Positions 53,795-63,092 of a stretch of DNA of 64,000 nucleotides are shown here, piece by piece. The position numbers were made by a program, and so were the translations under genes. The DNA comes from Aplectana chamaeleonis. Taxonomy: Eukaryota; Nematoda; Chromadorea; Rhabditida; Cosmocercidae. The notes below the pieces were generated by a model. The model was given only the letters and a program-made list of their open reading frames with translations. It was not told the origin of the DNA and ran no database searches. The stretch lies in the NCBI GenBank assembly GCA_029168955.1, contig JAPDOI010000699.1, forward strand, positions 62,001 to 126,000, read 5' to 3'. The first letter of the stretch is position 1. Every line of letters starts with the position of its first letter.

Positions 53795-53945
53795 GAATCA
53801 GGCAAGAAGTTGTCGGGAATTGATCAAGAAGTTGTCGAGCATTGGGCGAAAAGTTGTCCAGAACTCTCCAGAGTCTGCGAAAGTTGTCCTGCATTCGTAC
53901 GCCTGCAGGACAACTTTTCGTCCGATTCTCGACAACCAGTTTTAC
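53795..53945. repeat. Second AGTTGTCGAGAAT array with perfect hairpin
   Basis: The words AGTTGTCGGGAATTGATCA, AGTTGTCGAGCATTGGGCG and AGTTGTCCAGAACTCTCC follow one another. At 53879-53916 AAAGTTGTCCTGCA pairs perfectly with TGCAGGACAACTTT. Confidence 0.75.
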
Positions 53946-54012
53946 CTGAGTTAGCAAAATTTTTTAACACTAAGAGAAACTGGCTACTCAAAATTGATTT
54001 TGTAAATATATA

Positions 54013-54151
54013 TACAGTCGGCATAGATCCTAGTGATATTTTGCGTTCACCATTGAAGGTTGACGCAAACTCGGTGCACCTATATTATACCGTATGGCAC
54101 CGTTCAATAGGGAACGCAAATCACATATTACTAGGATCCATGCCGACTGCA
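54013..54151. mobile_element. MITE family J, best copy (139 bp)
   Basis: ACAGTCGGCATAGATCCTAG at the left and its near-complement ACTAGGATCCATGCCGACTG at the right. The inner stem is TTGCGTTCACCATTGAA with TTCAATAGGGAACGCAA. Confidence 0.85.
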
Positions 54152-54589
54152 CAATACATACCTTTCGCGTTTTATATGTGGGTTCATATGTATGTAGGTA
54201 TCATGCAAAGGAGAGATTTTGTGCGAATATTGTAAAATAAGAAACTAAGCACTTCGAGTGGCTCCACCAATGCACCAAAAAATATATAAAAAACCCTCCA
54301 CACAAATTAGGGGCCATCGATGGCACTGCTCTGACAATAAATGGGAAGCTTTTAAATCATGCAGAAAAGATAGTTGGCTTCGAGAACAAGTTCGTATTTC
54401 TTTGCCATGAAACTCGCCCAATACGCCCCTGCTAATAATGAATAAGCGTTATTAAAGCATCAAACCACTCAAAAAGTGGTCGTTTCAATAATTTTCATTC
54501 CTTTGGTACTAAAAAATATGGAAACCCTTCCAGAATGCGGGCAAGCAATTAATTTCGTACACACTCGTCATAACCTGTGATATGATATA
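54152..54589. other. No feature recognised
   Basis: No exon or element. Confidence 0.35.
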
Positions 54590-54592
54590 TTA

Positions 54593-55041
54593 GGCCGTAG
54601 TTATACACCGGCGGGACGCTGCGGAAACGACAAGACAACTGTCCCTAACGGACACCCTCACTGTGCTGAGTCACTCAAAAGGAACACTTGTTACGGAAAA
54701 AACGCCGTGGAAGGCCGCAGCGAACAGTTATGCACGCCGCGGCACCGTATACTGCGTCGTTTCGGGACCCACTGGGCTGGAAGTTTGCCAAACGCAATCA
54801 GATGAGTCCTTTTGTCTTCATTCTCTTTTAATCTAGGTGTATTTAGCGGAACGAACTGCAAGAAAATGCGATGAGAAAAAAGACATTGATTGAGTGACAT
54901 TTCGAAAGCGCTCTCATTTTCTGGTTTGTAATATCACGTCGCGTCTCTGTACGCAAGGTTGCGTAAATTCCCGTTCCTCGAGTCAAGCGGCGGCAAAGTC
55001 ATGGCGGGACGTTTTCATTCCGCCGCTGTAAAACTACGGCC
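54593..55041. mobile_element. MITE Q (449 bp) with TTA target duplication
   Basis: Ends GGCCGTAGTTATACACCGGC and (reverse complement) GGCCGTAGTTTTACAGCGGC are flanked by TTA on both sides (54590-54592 and 55042-55044). The 3-bp TWA duplication suggests PIF/Harbinger affinity. No transposase. Confidence 0.85.
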
Positions 55042-55071
55042 TTATGAGAAGGAAACCAACCTGGTCTCGCC

Positions 55072-55204
55072 AATCACTGGATGAGGGATCGCCGCGACGC
55101 TGCTTGGCGGGAAAACGCTCGGGAAAACGAAGGGAGGGTGGCTATTGATCGAACGATTTCGCGCCCAACTGCTGAGAGCGGCTATCTCCCTGTGAGACAC
55201 CAAC
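55072..55204. repeat. Family G relative, single-armed
   Basis: AATCACTGGATGAGGGATCG, CGACGCTGCTTGGCGGGAAA and then ATTTCGCGCCCAACTGCTGA. Same arrangement as 14177-14340. It lies in direct tandem with the complete hairpin that follows. Confidence 0.75.
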
Positions 55205-55354
55205 GATATCGTCCATCACTGGATGAGGGATCGCCGAGACGCTGCTTGGCGGGAAAAATTGCGCGATCAATAGCCACTCTCCCTTCGTTGTCCCGCGCGC
55301 AATTTTTTTCGCCAAGCAGCGTCGCGGCGATCCCTCATCCAGTGATGGACGATA
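55205..55354. mobile_element. MITE family G hairpin, copy 2
   Basis: ATATCGTCCATCACTGGATG at the left and CATCCAGTGATGGACGATAT at the right. Arms of about 65 bp are near-perfect and contain GACGCTGCTTGGCGGGAAAA. Confidence 0.95.
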
Positions 55355-56392
55355 TGTGTCGGCGCTCGCAGAAAAATAAAGAGGTGATTGGGAGCGATTG
55401 ATTGGTGTCACTCTAGAAGATGCCCAACGTGTTTCGGGAATAATCTCTGTTGCATCATCGCCTGTTTCCCTGGCGGTAGCCATTACAAGATTATCCCTTT
55501 TATCACCTTTCAGTTCTAGAGATAGGCTGCTATTGTGCAAGAAAAATACCTGACCCTACTTTCACAGCACCTTTACCCACTGCATCAATTGAACTTGCTT
55601 CTTGCCCCTCAGTATAGATGGTCAAAACTGCACTGGGGCTCCGCACACATTCTATGTCATCCTGCTAGCCGAAAAACCTCCTCCAGAAAGCTTTTTCACA
55701 AGCCGCGAGCTCCTCTCGCACCTGAGCACCATTTCCGTGCTCTCTGCCAGGAGATCTTTAGAACGAGTTTAACTCGAGGTAGCTACAGGTCGAAATATGT
55801 GAGAAAAAATTCTCCGAAAACGTTTCAAAATCGCTATTTCTTCTAAAAAAGAATATAATCGACGCTTTCTTGGGGCGTTTTCTTTCGCAGTATATTAAAT
55901 GCCTAACACTGAGGGATGATAGTGTGAAATTATAGCAAATTCTCTCCCCTTGCTCAGGAGTTCTACCTTCGAATCTATGAGGTAAAACTCGCGTTCAACG
56001 CGATTCTAGCGCCTGTAAACTCGCGTTTTGGATCCCATTTACTACCACCCCGATTTTTGCAGCGTCAACGTCTCAGCTCCATACAGTTCTAATGGCAAGA
56101 CAAGCAAACGCGATAAACCCGAATTTCCTTCTCAATGGTTACATTCTCACTCCTCCACAAGCACCACTTGAGTGCTCCGAAAATTGAAGCAGACTGGTCG
56201 ATCCCGCTGCAAACATCAGCTGTCGAGACGACCTCGTTTGCTGGGAGAAAAAGCTAGGTTACTTGAACTGGTCCACCTGCTCGTTCTGGACACCGTGGAG
56301 ATAGACTGCTACTGGTACCGATTGCTCACCACCACTGGACGTTGACTCGATTTGGTGCAGCATGTCGGTGGTTCTGATTTTCACGGAACAAA
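55355..56392. other. No gene recognised
   Basis: The open frame at 55535-55846 (plus) has no motif. No repeats beyond a few short words. Confidence 0.35.
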
Positions 56393-56541
56393 TATCGTCC
56401 ATCACTGGATAAGGGATTGCCGTTAAGCTGCTTGGGGGGGGAATATTGCGCAATAAATAGCCACTCTCCCTTCGTTTTCCCGCGCGCAATTTTTCCCGCC
56501 AAGCAGCGTCGCGGCGATCCCTCATCCAGTGATGGACGATA
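56393..56541. mobile_element. MITE family G hairpin, copy 3
   Basis: AATATCGTCCATCACTGGAT to ATCCAGTGATGGACGATATC. The left arm has accumulated changes (TTGCCGTTAAGCTGCTTGGG) while the right arm is intact. Confidence 0.95.
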
Positions 56542-56628
56542 TCACCAAATTGAACTCCTTGCCGACTATTGAACAACTCCAGCAACATGGGGCCCCGGTC
56601 ATAGTTGGATGAGCCGACGTCTCCAGCC

Positions 56629-56870
56629 CGGTCGATACACACAGCATGCATTGTAAATGAGATGCAAAACTTACTCGGTGTATACCCCCAACACCCCCAA
56701 CGCCACCCAACACCCACCCGGTCGATACGCATGAACAACATGGTGAGGTAAAGCTGCGAAAATCACTCGGTGTATCCCTCCAACACCTCCCCGCACCCCC
56801 AACACCCACCCGTCCGACGCGGTCAATATCCATGCAATACGTGGATGACGGCGGATGAGAAAATCACCGG
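56629..56870. repeat. Tandem repeat, about 95 bp, two and a half units
   Basis: CCCGGTCGATACACACAGCA and CCCGGTCGATACGCATGAAC begin successive units, each containing ACTCGGTGTATMCCYCCAAC and a run of CAACACCC(C)C. A third partial unit starts CCCGTCCGACGCGGTCAATA. Strand asymmetry is strong: the C-rich runs are all on the plus strand. Confidence 0.85.
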
Positions 56871-56932
56871 GTGGGCGGGCCGATGATAAAACATTGCGCG
56901 TCACTAGAAAGCTAACCTTACTGCTACCTCCG

Positions 56933-57300
56933 TTACTTCGCCATACTCTCCTTCACTATTTCTCTGGGACGGCAGTTATCCTTGCGAAACTGCGAGTTTA
57001 ATGTCGCGAGCTCGCCTTCGAAACTCGCAGAATCGGCACATTGAAACTGGGAGGTTGCTGGCACCATCATGCGAGGTCCCGGATTTCTCGGCAAAACTTC
57101 GTCGTTCCTCTGGGGGCGAACCGCTGGTTGACGCCTCAGCAACGGCCGTAAATGGCACTGCACCATGACAACACCAGCGTTCTCCCTCTTTCCCCACCAT
57201 ACATAGCTTCCGTATAGTACACAACAAAGACAACGACCAGCATAGAGGATTTAGACTGAGGCTCGAGTTTTCCAAACTCAACTACTGAACCTCAACACGC
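56933..57300 (-). other. Open frames, coding status uncertain
   Basis: Two minus-strand frames overlap: 56976-57281 (SGSPPEERRSFAEKSGTSHD, CRFCEFRRRARDIK) and 56933-57166 (SQFQCADSASFEGELATLNS). Either could be an exon, but not both in full. Nothing recognisable. Confidence 0.25.
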
Positions 57301-57465
57301 TAGAGGGGAACAACATTATCGGGAGCACTCCAAAAGCGATAAACTATCGCACATTCATTTTCTAAACTACAGCACGGAAGAATTTTCTTCGAAAGTGGTT
57401 GGTTCAACTTTCAGAGTTCCTACTTTTCCAATTCTTTATACAGTTACAATTTCAGAAAGCGTTTA

Positions 57466-57898
57466 TTAACAATTGAATCGGAAGAAGTTTTTCGTTCTTC
57501 GGGGAATCGAAAAATCGCAGAAACAAAGGTTCTCACTTTTTTCCGCCAAAACTGTGTTTAAAAGATTGTCATCTTTTCGTAAGCAATTCGAAGTATTTTG
57601 GCTTCCATTTCTAGCGCTTGCGAAACGTTGAAACGAAATTTCACTGTTCGAAGCTCGCAGGCTTAAATTTTCTTGCAAATCAAGCCGGAATGTTTTACCT
57701 GTTGCGTAAAATCTCGCACCTATTGGGCGCAGTTTGGATTTCGTTTGTTGAACACTGAATCCAAGCGAAATTTCCCGTTTTATTCAGTCGATGAGGTGAT
57801 TGGTGGTCAGCCGTGTCAGTGTGATTACTTGAGGGTGTCATGAATGAAAAGCTGTCATCTCCCTGCAAGCCCTCGTTGCTATGCTCTGTTTCAGCCAA
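57466..57898 (-). CDS. Predicted small two-exon gene, unidentified
   Basis: Exon 1 (57699-57898) starts with ATG, reads MAETEHSNEGLQGDDSFSFM and ends at donor GTAAAA in phase 2. Exon 2 (57466-57661) follows acceptor TTTAAG, completes a Ser codon and reads LRASNSEISFQRFASARNGS to a TAA stop. The total is about 131 residues, Ser/Asn-rich and without hydrophobic segments, so probably soluble and partly disordered. The intron is only 37 bp, at the lower limit for nematodes, and the acceptor is weak. No homologue comes to mind. The frame and phase agreement is the only support. Confidence 0.35.
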
Positions 57899-57995
57899 AT
57901 CGCTTCACTGAGAACTCAAAGGAACCTATGCTTTTCTCTACGTTATTTGTCTTACTGGGCAGGTTTAGCGGCGCACCGCATTTGAGTGAGGATGA

Positions 57996-58292
57996 ATGAA
58001 AATTAGTTTTTCTAGCAAAACTCGGTTGGGAGAGCAAACCTTCAGCCCAGCAGTTCGTTCCTGTTTAGCACAACCCTATCTAACACTCGGAATGGACCCG
58101 CGGCCACATGCACCACAAAACATAAGTCCAACGTACTACTCAGACATTGGTGGGGATGTTCCCGAGAACAACAACGGAGCTTCCCTGGAAACATCTGGGG
58201 AACTTTTCCCGAATCGAGGGAGGGGACCTCCGGCCAGCAGGTCTTCCCTTGTTCTCCCGATCGCCGGTCTTCCCCATGCTCGTGTTCATTGA
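57996..58292 (+). other. Open frame, possible exon, unidentified
   Basis: Ninety-eight codons include SPTYYSDIGGDVPENNNGAS. Low-complexity composition rich in Pro, Ser and Asn. No splice partner found. Confidence 0.25.
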
Positions 58293-58640
58293 TTGATCAA
58301 AAATCAGCTCACCAAAACTTCAAAAGGTTCCTGTTGTTGTAAAACTGGAATAGGGCCTAAAATATTAACCTCTCACGACAGATTTCAGAGAAGCTTATTA
58401 TATCGCCCTGCAATCCGGACGTAGATACCTTACACTATGCCCGAGTGGCACATCTGATCCCTCAACTTGCGATGTTCGCAACCACCTCGAGACTAGCCAG
58501 TTTGCGTCACCGTATTAGCTGCGGCTTTGTTTTCTCGTTCATCATGCTCGGGGGAGGCCATAGGAACAACCGTAAACTTCCCCTTGTTTTCCCGAGTCGA
58601 CTGTTTCGAACGTCATTCGTTGTGTATAATTCGAAGGGAC

Positions 58641-58678
58641 AGAGGCGAGACGTCCCCGTCCGGGGGGACGTCTCGCCC
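58641..58678. repeat. Perfect 38-bp GC-rich hairpin
   Basis: GGCGAGACGTCCCC pairs perfectly with GGGGACGTCTCGCC around a 5-6-base GTCCGG loop. The position between AT-richer flanks makes it stand out. It may be a minimal foldback remnant; eukaryotic terminators do not use such stems. Confidence 0.85.
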
Positions 58679-58679
58679 C

Positions 58680-59445
58680 TCTCCGCTCGGCCGAGTGATA
58701 GCGACCAAATCAGGTCTATTGTCCTCGGGAATTTGCCACAAATACCTGAGTAGGTTTTAAGCCAAATCGGTTGTTTCCATGTTTGTTTCTGTATTAAAGT
58801 AAGGCGGCTTTTAACCCCAGTGAAATAAAAAATGCGTCAAATCTCGCCGAGCAATCTTAAACTTCATGCGGAGCTTTCGGGAAGATAGAGGCCACCTTCG
58901 ATCGCTCATAAGTCTGTTTTTCCGCAATAAAAATACCAGTGTGCATGGAATCTGCCGAACTTGAAATACTTGAATGAGTCAAACTCAATGGATAATGTGC
59001 ATCAATTGTCGCCATGACTTCCCCAAGTAGGTCCCGGAAACAAATGCTCAAGGCAAACAAATAAAAAGAATAACACGTTCGAAGTGAGCTAGCTTGTTGT
59101 ACCCCGAAATTTCACAATAACACGCACATGCAAACACAAATATATTTACACCAATTTATCAGTTTATGAACATTAGTCACATATAATTCATGAACACTAA
59201 TGTTTAGTACAATATAATGGATGCAGAACTAATGTCGATAAGTGGCAGAAAGCATGTTTTCTCTCGTGAGCCTGTGCTGTTGGTCATACGCGACAGTGTT
59301 GAAATGCGCATTTTACCTGTAAGCAATGTTCTTTGCCGCTGTTCATGAATTTGATTCCTTCCAACGCCACACCAAAACTTTAAAAATGCTTCGATTCTGG
59401 ACATGTTTTTATGTATCTTATGTAAGGGCGGATGATGTTATCTAC
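58680..59445. other. No feature recognised
   Basis: No exon or element seen. Confidence 0.35.
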
Positions 59446-59562
59446 AGTCGGCACGGATCACACTGGTCTTTTTGATTGATGCAAATTGCATTGGCGCTAA
59501 CTATACCATCACGAGGAAACAATACGGTCAGTAAAACATGTGCAGTCAATGCCGATTATGTA
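59446..59562. mobile_element. MITE family J, decayed copy
   Basis: ACAGTCGGCACGGATCACAC at the left and TGTGCAGTCAATGCCGATTA at the right, with ATTGGCGCTAACTATACC inside. Confidence 0.5.
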
Positions 59563-59591
59563 TATGAGGCGCTATTCGACTTTTTGTGGGT

Positions 59592-59955
59592 TGAAGGCAT
59601 TGTTCGGGCTGAATGCCAATTTTCAGGCTCAATTTCATGAATGAGCCTCACCACTTATCTTGCACTTTTTCATAGAATGTTGATGCGACCGCCAAAAAAC
59701 ATGAAAACAGTTATGGGACAGACTCCACATGCAGAAAATTTCCGAAAATGACACCGGCGATGCCTCCAAAGACAGGAAAGCTTCAAAACCGATTTTGGCG
59801 CGAAATTCAAATTCAAATTTACAATATGTTCCGATGGCTTTTCTTTACAAATGTAGGTTTTATGGGCCCCTTCGACATTCTCGTTTACTAGAGAGGCCAA
59901 GCTACCCAAAAACATGAAAAAAATAATATATGGTTTTCTGCGCGAACGATGCCTT
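59592..59955. mobile_element. MITE with GGCATTGTTCGGGC ends
   Basis: TTGAAGGCATTGTTCGGGC and (reverse complement) CTTGAAGGCATCGTTCGCGC are inverted repeats 364 bp apart, a divergent relative of the GGCAGTGTTCACGA group. The interior contains self-complementary ATTCAAATTTAC... words and ACATGAAAA both forward and inverted (59700, 59912). Confidence 0.65.
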
Positions 59956-59968
59956 CAAGAGTGTTCAG

Positions 59969-60065
59969 CAGGGCTGTGCGGAACTCTTTTTTCAAGATTT
60001 TCGGAAACGGAAACGAAAGAAAATGACCAAAAAACGCCGGAAACGGAAGAGACCGAGATAATTTT
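59969..60065. repeat. hAT-like end with CGGAAACG repeats
   Basis: CAGGGCTGTGCGGAACTCTT then TTTCGGAAACGGAAACGAAA and GCCGGAAACGGAAGAGACCG. The right terminus was not found before 60260. Confidence 0.6.
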
Positions 60066-60270
60066 GGGTTGTCTCACTCTCACACTTCGCTGCTGCTCAT
60101 TGCCCACAGCTCCCCTTCAATAATGAAGGATTTCAGTCAATAAACTAATATTTATTCACAGAAAAGTCACTACGAGGCATTCAACGATTTAAAAGCTCGC
60201 CTCTGCAAATCAGAAAAGGTAACCTCTTAAAATACTCATTATATGTAGCCGTCCTTAAAATGGTGAACAG

Positions 60271-60375
60271 CAGGGGTGTGCATAATTGCCGCTTGTCGAC
60301 TGCAGTTTGCTAGCAGTCTTGGGGTTTTCCGTTGCCGTTTGACGAAATTTTATTTGTCGTTGCCGCACACCTCTG
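60271..60375. mobile_element. hAT-like minimal element (105 bp)
   Basis: CAGGGGTGTGCATAATTGCC and (reverse complement) CAGAGGTGTGCGGCAACGAC are inverted ends. The adjacent 8-mers GTGAACAG and TTGTACAG agree at six positions, as expected for an old 8-bp hAT duplication. The interior is TGCCGTTTG-type repeat. Confidence 0.75.
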
Positions 60376-60689
60376 TTGTACAGCCTGTCCCCCAGAAAAC
60401 AGTCCAAGCGACACCAGATATCCTTCAAGATTCATCAGAAGTCAATTTTCAGATAATCAGCGACTAATTTTTCTTCTTTAAAACCATCTTGGCCTAAGGG
60501 AGTGGATAACAAACGATTGAATTTGAAATTTGAAAAAAAAAATCTACGGCGACATGGGAAAATTCTCTCATGATCTGCCTCAAACGAGCCTCGCCGTTGC
60601 CTGGGGTCATCTCCACCTGTCTCCGACGAGACTCCTTCTCAGGCAATAGCAGGCCCTGAGCCCACCCCGAACGCAGCTGGAGCCGCGTC

Positions 60690-60970
60690 CATATTGCGCT
60701 CAGGGTGACAAATTTGGCAAATTACGGGCCACATATGTTGCGATCCAGGCCGCATACGTTGCGCTCCGGGTGCTACCGACGAGATTGATTTATTTTACCG
60801 TACATGTGAAGCTACAACCCCTTCACATACACCATGTATGTTTCTTTATTGCAAAATAAAGCGATTGATTAATTGATTGATTAACGCAGCGCCCTGAGCG
60901 CAACTGTCGGCTGATGACGTCACAGTATATGATACAGCGTAGATGGTTGCGCCCCGGGCGCTTACTAAAA
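60690..60970. repeat. Imperfect inverted repeat with GCGCTCAGGG words
   Basis: TTGCGCTCAGGG (60694) is answered by GCCCTGAGCGCAA (60890) and TTGCGCTCCGGG (60748) by GCGCCCCGGGCGC (60949). Between them lies TTGATTAATTGATTGATTAA. A decayed foldback. Confidence 0.5.
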
Positions 60971-61485
60971 ACCGATTTAAGCAACACAGTTGCAAAAATC
61001 GATACCTCCAAGTGGTTCAGACGCTTCGCTGATCGATAATAATTATCGCACCCATTTTAGCTATTCGATTTGTCAAGGAAGAATCCAACGATTTCCACAC
61101 ATTCACCGAATTACCCCACTCTACTGAATTTTCTTGGATTTATGTGACCCTTAATTGTCCCTTTTCTAAGCTAGTGCTGATTATGAAATGCCTTTAAGCT
61201 TGATACACTTTCCCTGCTTGAAATTTTGATTCCGTCACAATTTCCCTCACAAGTTCACCCATTAATCTTCCGATTTCACCTGATTTTCTCCAACTATTAG
61301 GTATATTTCCCTGAATTTATTAGGTATTCTCCAGAATTTCCTGAAATTATTAGGTACTCATAACATCCGACATTTCTCACTCCTTCTAATAATCTCGTTG
61401 AACGATTCAAAGATAACAATGAAACGTATGCATGACACATATCTATTTAAAACAGGTGTAAGCATGACACATATTTGTTTTACAG
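60971..61485. other. No feature recognised
   Basis: Repeated words CTGAATTT/CTGATTTTC with TATTAGGTA occur at 61270-61360 (TATTAGGTAT, TATTAGGTATTC, TATTAGGTACTC), a weak cryptic repeat only. Confidence 0.4.
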
Positions 61486-62289
61486 TCGCCAGCAAACCTA
61501 CAACAAAAACATTTGGCTGCTGGGCCCCGCGGGACCAAGAGAGGGGTGTCGCCGTTGGATAGATTCGCGTTTTTTTGTATTTCGTATTGGAGCACCTTTT
61601 CTTCTGCGCTCACACTCGTTTCGCTAGTGGTGACATTTGGTTTTTCCTTTGTTTCCGGGCATGTCTCACTGAAAGTTTGAGTTTGAATCCCAATACATAA
61701 CAAAAGTGGTAGGCTCGACAAAAGGATGCATAGATTTCAAACATTTATGCTGAACAAGAAAGCGATATAAAAATGGGAAGAATAATATTTGCTGACCGTC
61801 TGAACCGAAGCTTACGGATTGCGAAAACCCAGGCTCCTAAGCAGATTTATATTGCGAAATCACTCACATGTCGTTTCTCACCTCAGTATCGCATTCGATG
61901 CGTACTATTTCTGGTTACAGTGCTCATGGCACGCAACTACCAATAAACCCTGGTTGATTCACATAGCACAAATCTTGTGAAATCAACTAAAGCTAACTGA
62001 TGAGTTTGCCGTTAGGAGGAATGGGATGAAAAGGTAGCCAAGAGGTGGATTACTAGCACTCATGCAGACCTCCTGGAAGGGGTTCCCGCTTCCTTTGTCA
62101 CCATTGAATTACCACAAGCGCAGTGAAGACTGTTGTGATAGGTTAACGGTGAGAAAGTAGGCAAGGAATCTACTAGCAGGTCTAAGTCGGTCCCGTACAG
62201 TGGTACTCCATCGTGGCAGAAAAAGAGCCACATGATTGATGAAGACAACAGTGCTTGTCAGCGTCAGTAGGTACTAGCCGAACAGGTGT

Positions 62290-62730
62290 TGGTGGTGGCA
62301 AAGTAACTGATGATTAGAATATAGTAAGTAGAATATCTGGCGATTTTAGCAAAATATTTGACGATCGTAGCGGGGTGCTGATAGAATTCAATATATGTTA
62401 GCAGATTAATCGACGACTACAGTGGAATATCTGACGATTTGAGCAGTAATAGCGGTTTGTAGCGGAATATCTGACGATCATATCGTCCATCACTGGATGA
62501 GGGATCGCCGCGACGCTGCTTGGCGGAAAAAATTGCGCGATCAATAGCCACTCTTCCTTCCTTTTCCCGCGCTCAATTTTTCCCGCCAAGCAGCGTCGCG
62601 GCGATCCGTCATCCAGTGACTGACGATAGCTAGATATGAGTGGGTTTCAGCAGAATATCTGGCATTTCAGGAGAATATTTGACGACTAGAGCCTAATTCC
62701 TCGGTTTTAGCAGAGTATCTGACGATCATA
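62290..62730. repeat. AATATCTGACGAT / GGCGATTTTAGC cryptic repeat
   Basis: Words such as AGAATATCTGGCGATTTTAG, AAAATATTTGACGATCGTAG, GGAATATCTGACGATTTGAG and GGAATATCTGACGATCATA recur about every 20-45 bp on both sides of the nested family-G hairpin, which landed inside this array at an ATCATATCGTCC-like site. Confidence 0.75.
62480..62627. mobile_element. MITE family G hairpin, copy 4
   Basis: ATATCGTCCATCACTGGATG to GTCATCCAGTGACTGACGAT, with the arm GACGCTGCTTGGCGGAAAAA. Inserted in the 1.6-kb inverted-repeat unit. Confidence 0.95.
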
Positions 62731-63092
62731 GCGTAATAGCAGTCGAGTCTTGGTAGTTATCAGTCCATTCGGATATCTGAAAAATAGAAAAACATGTTTT
62801 TATTTTGTAAAAAAAAAAACGAAAACACTGATTGATTGAGTTCAGAGCATTTCGAAGTGAATAGAAGTGATTGAACTGATATCTGAACTCGAATTATACT
62901 AAAATGAAGTAAACGGCTATATAAAGTAGTGGAAAAGTTGGAACTTGTACGGTTCGCAGATGAGCACTAGCGGAAACGGTGCTCCAATGCGAAATACAGT
63001 AATACGCGAATCTATCCTACGGCGACACCCCCTCGTGCTCCCGCGGGTGCCCGGCAGCCAAATGTTTTTATTGTAGGTTTACTGGCGACTTT

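Larger units (their letters stand above)
61486..63092. mobile_element. 1.6-kb unit with about 120-bp inverted ends
   Basis: TCGCCAGCAAACCTACAACA at the left is answered at the right by TGTAGGTTTACTGGCGA. The arms continue through AACATTTGGCTGCTGGGC, GTGTCGCCGTTGGATAGATT and GTATTTCGTATTGGAGCACC to about 61610 and from about 62975. A family-G hairpin is nested inside (62480-62627). No transposase recognised. Confidence 0.7.
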
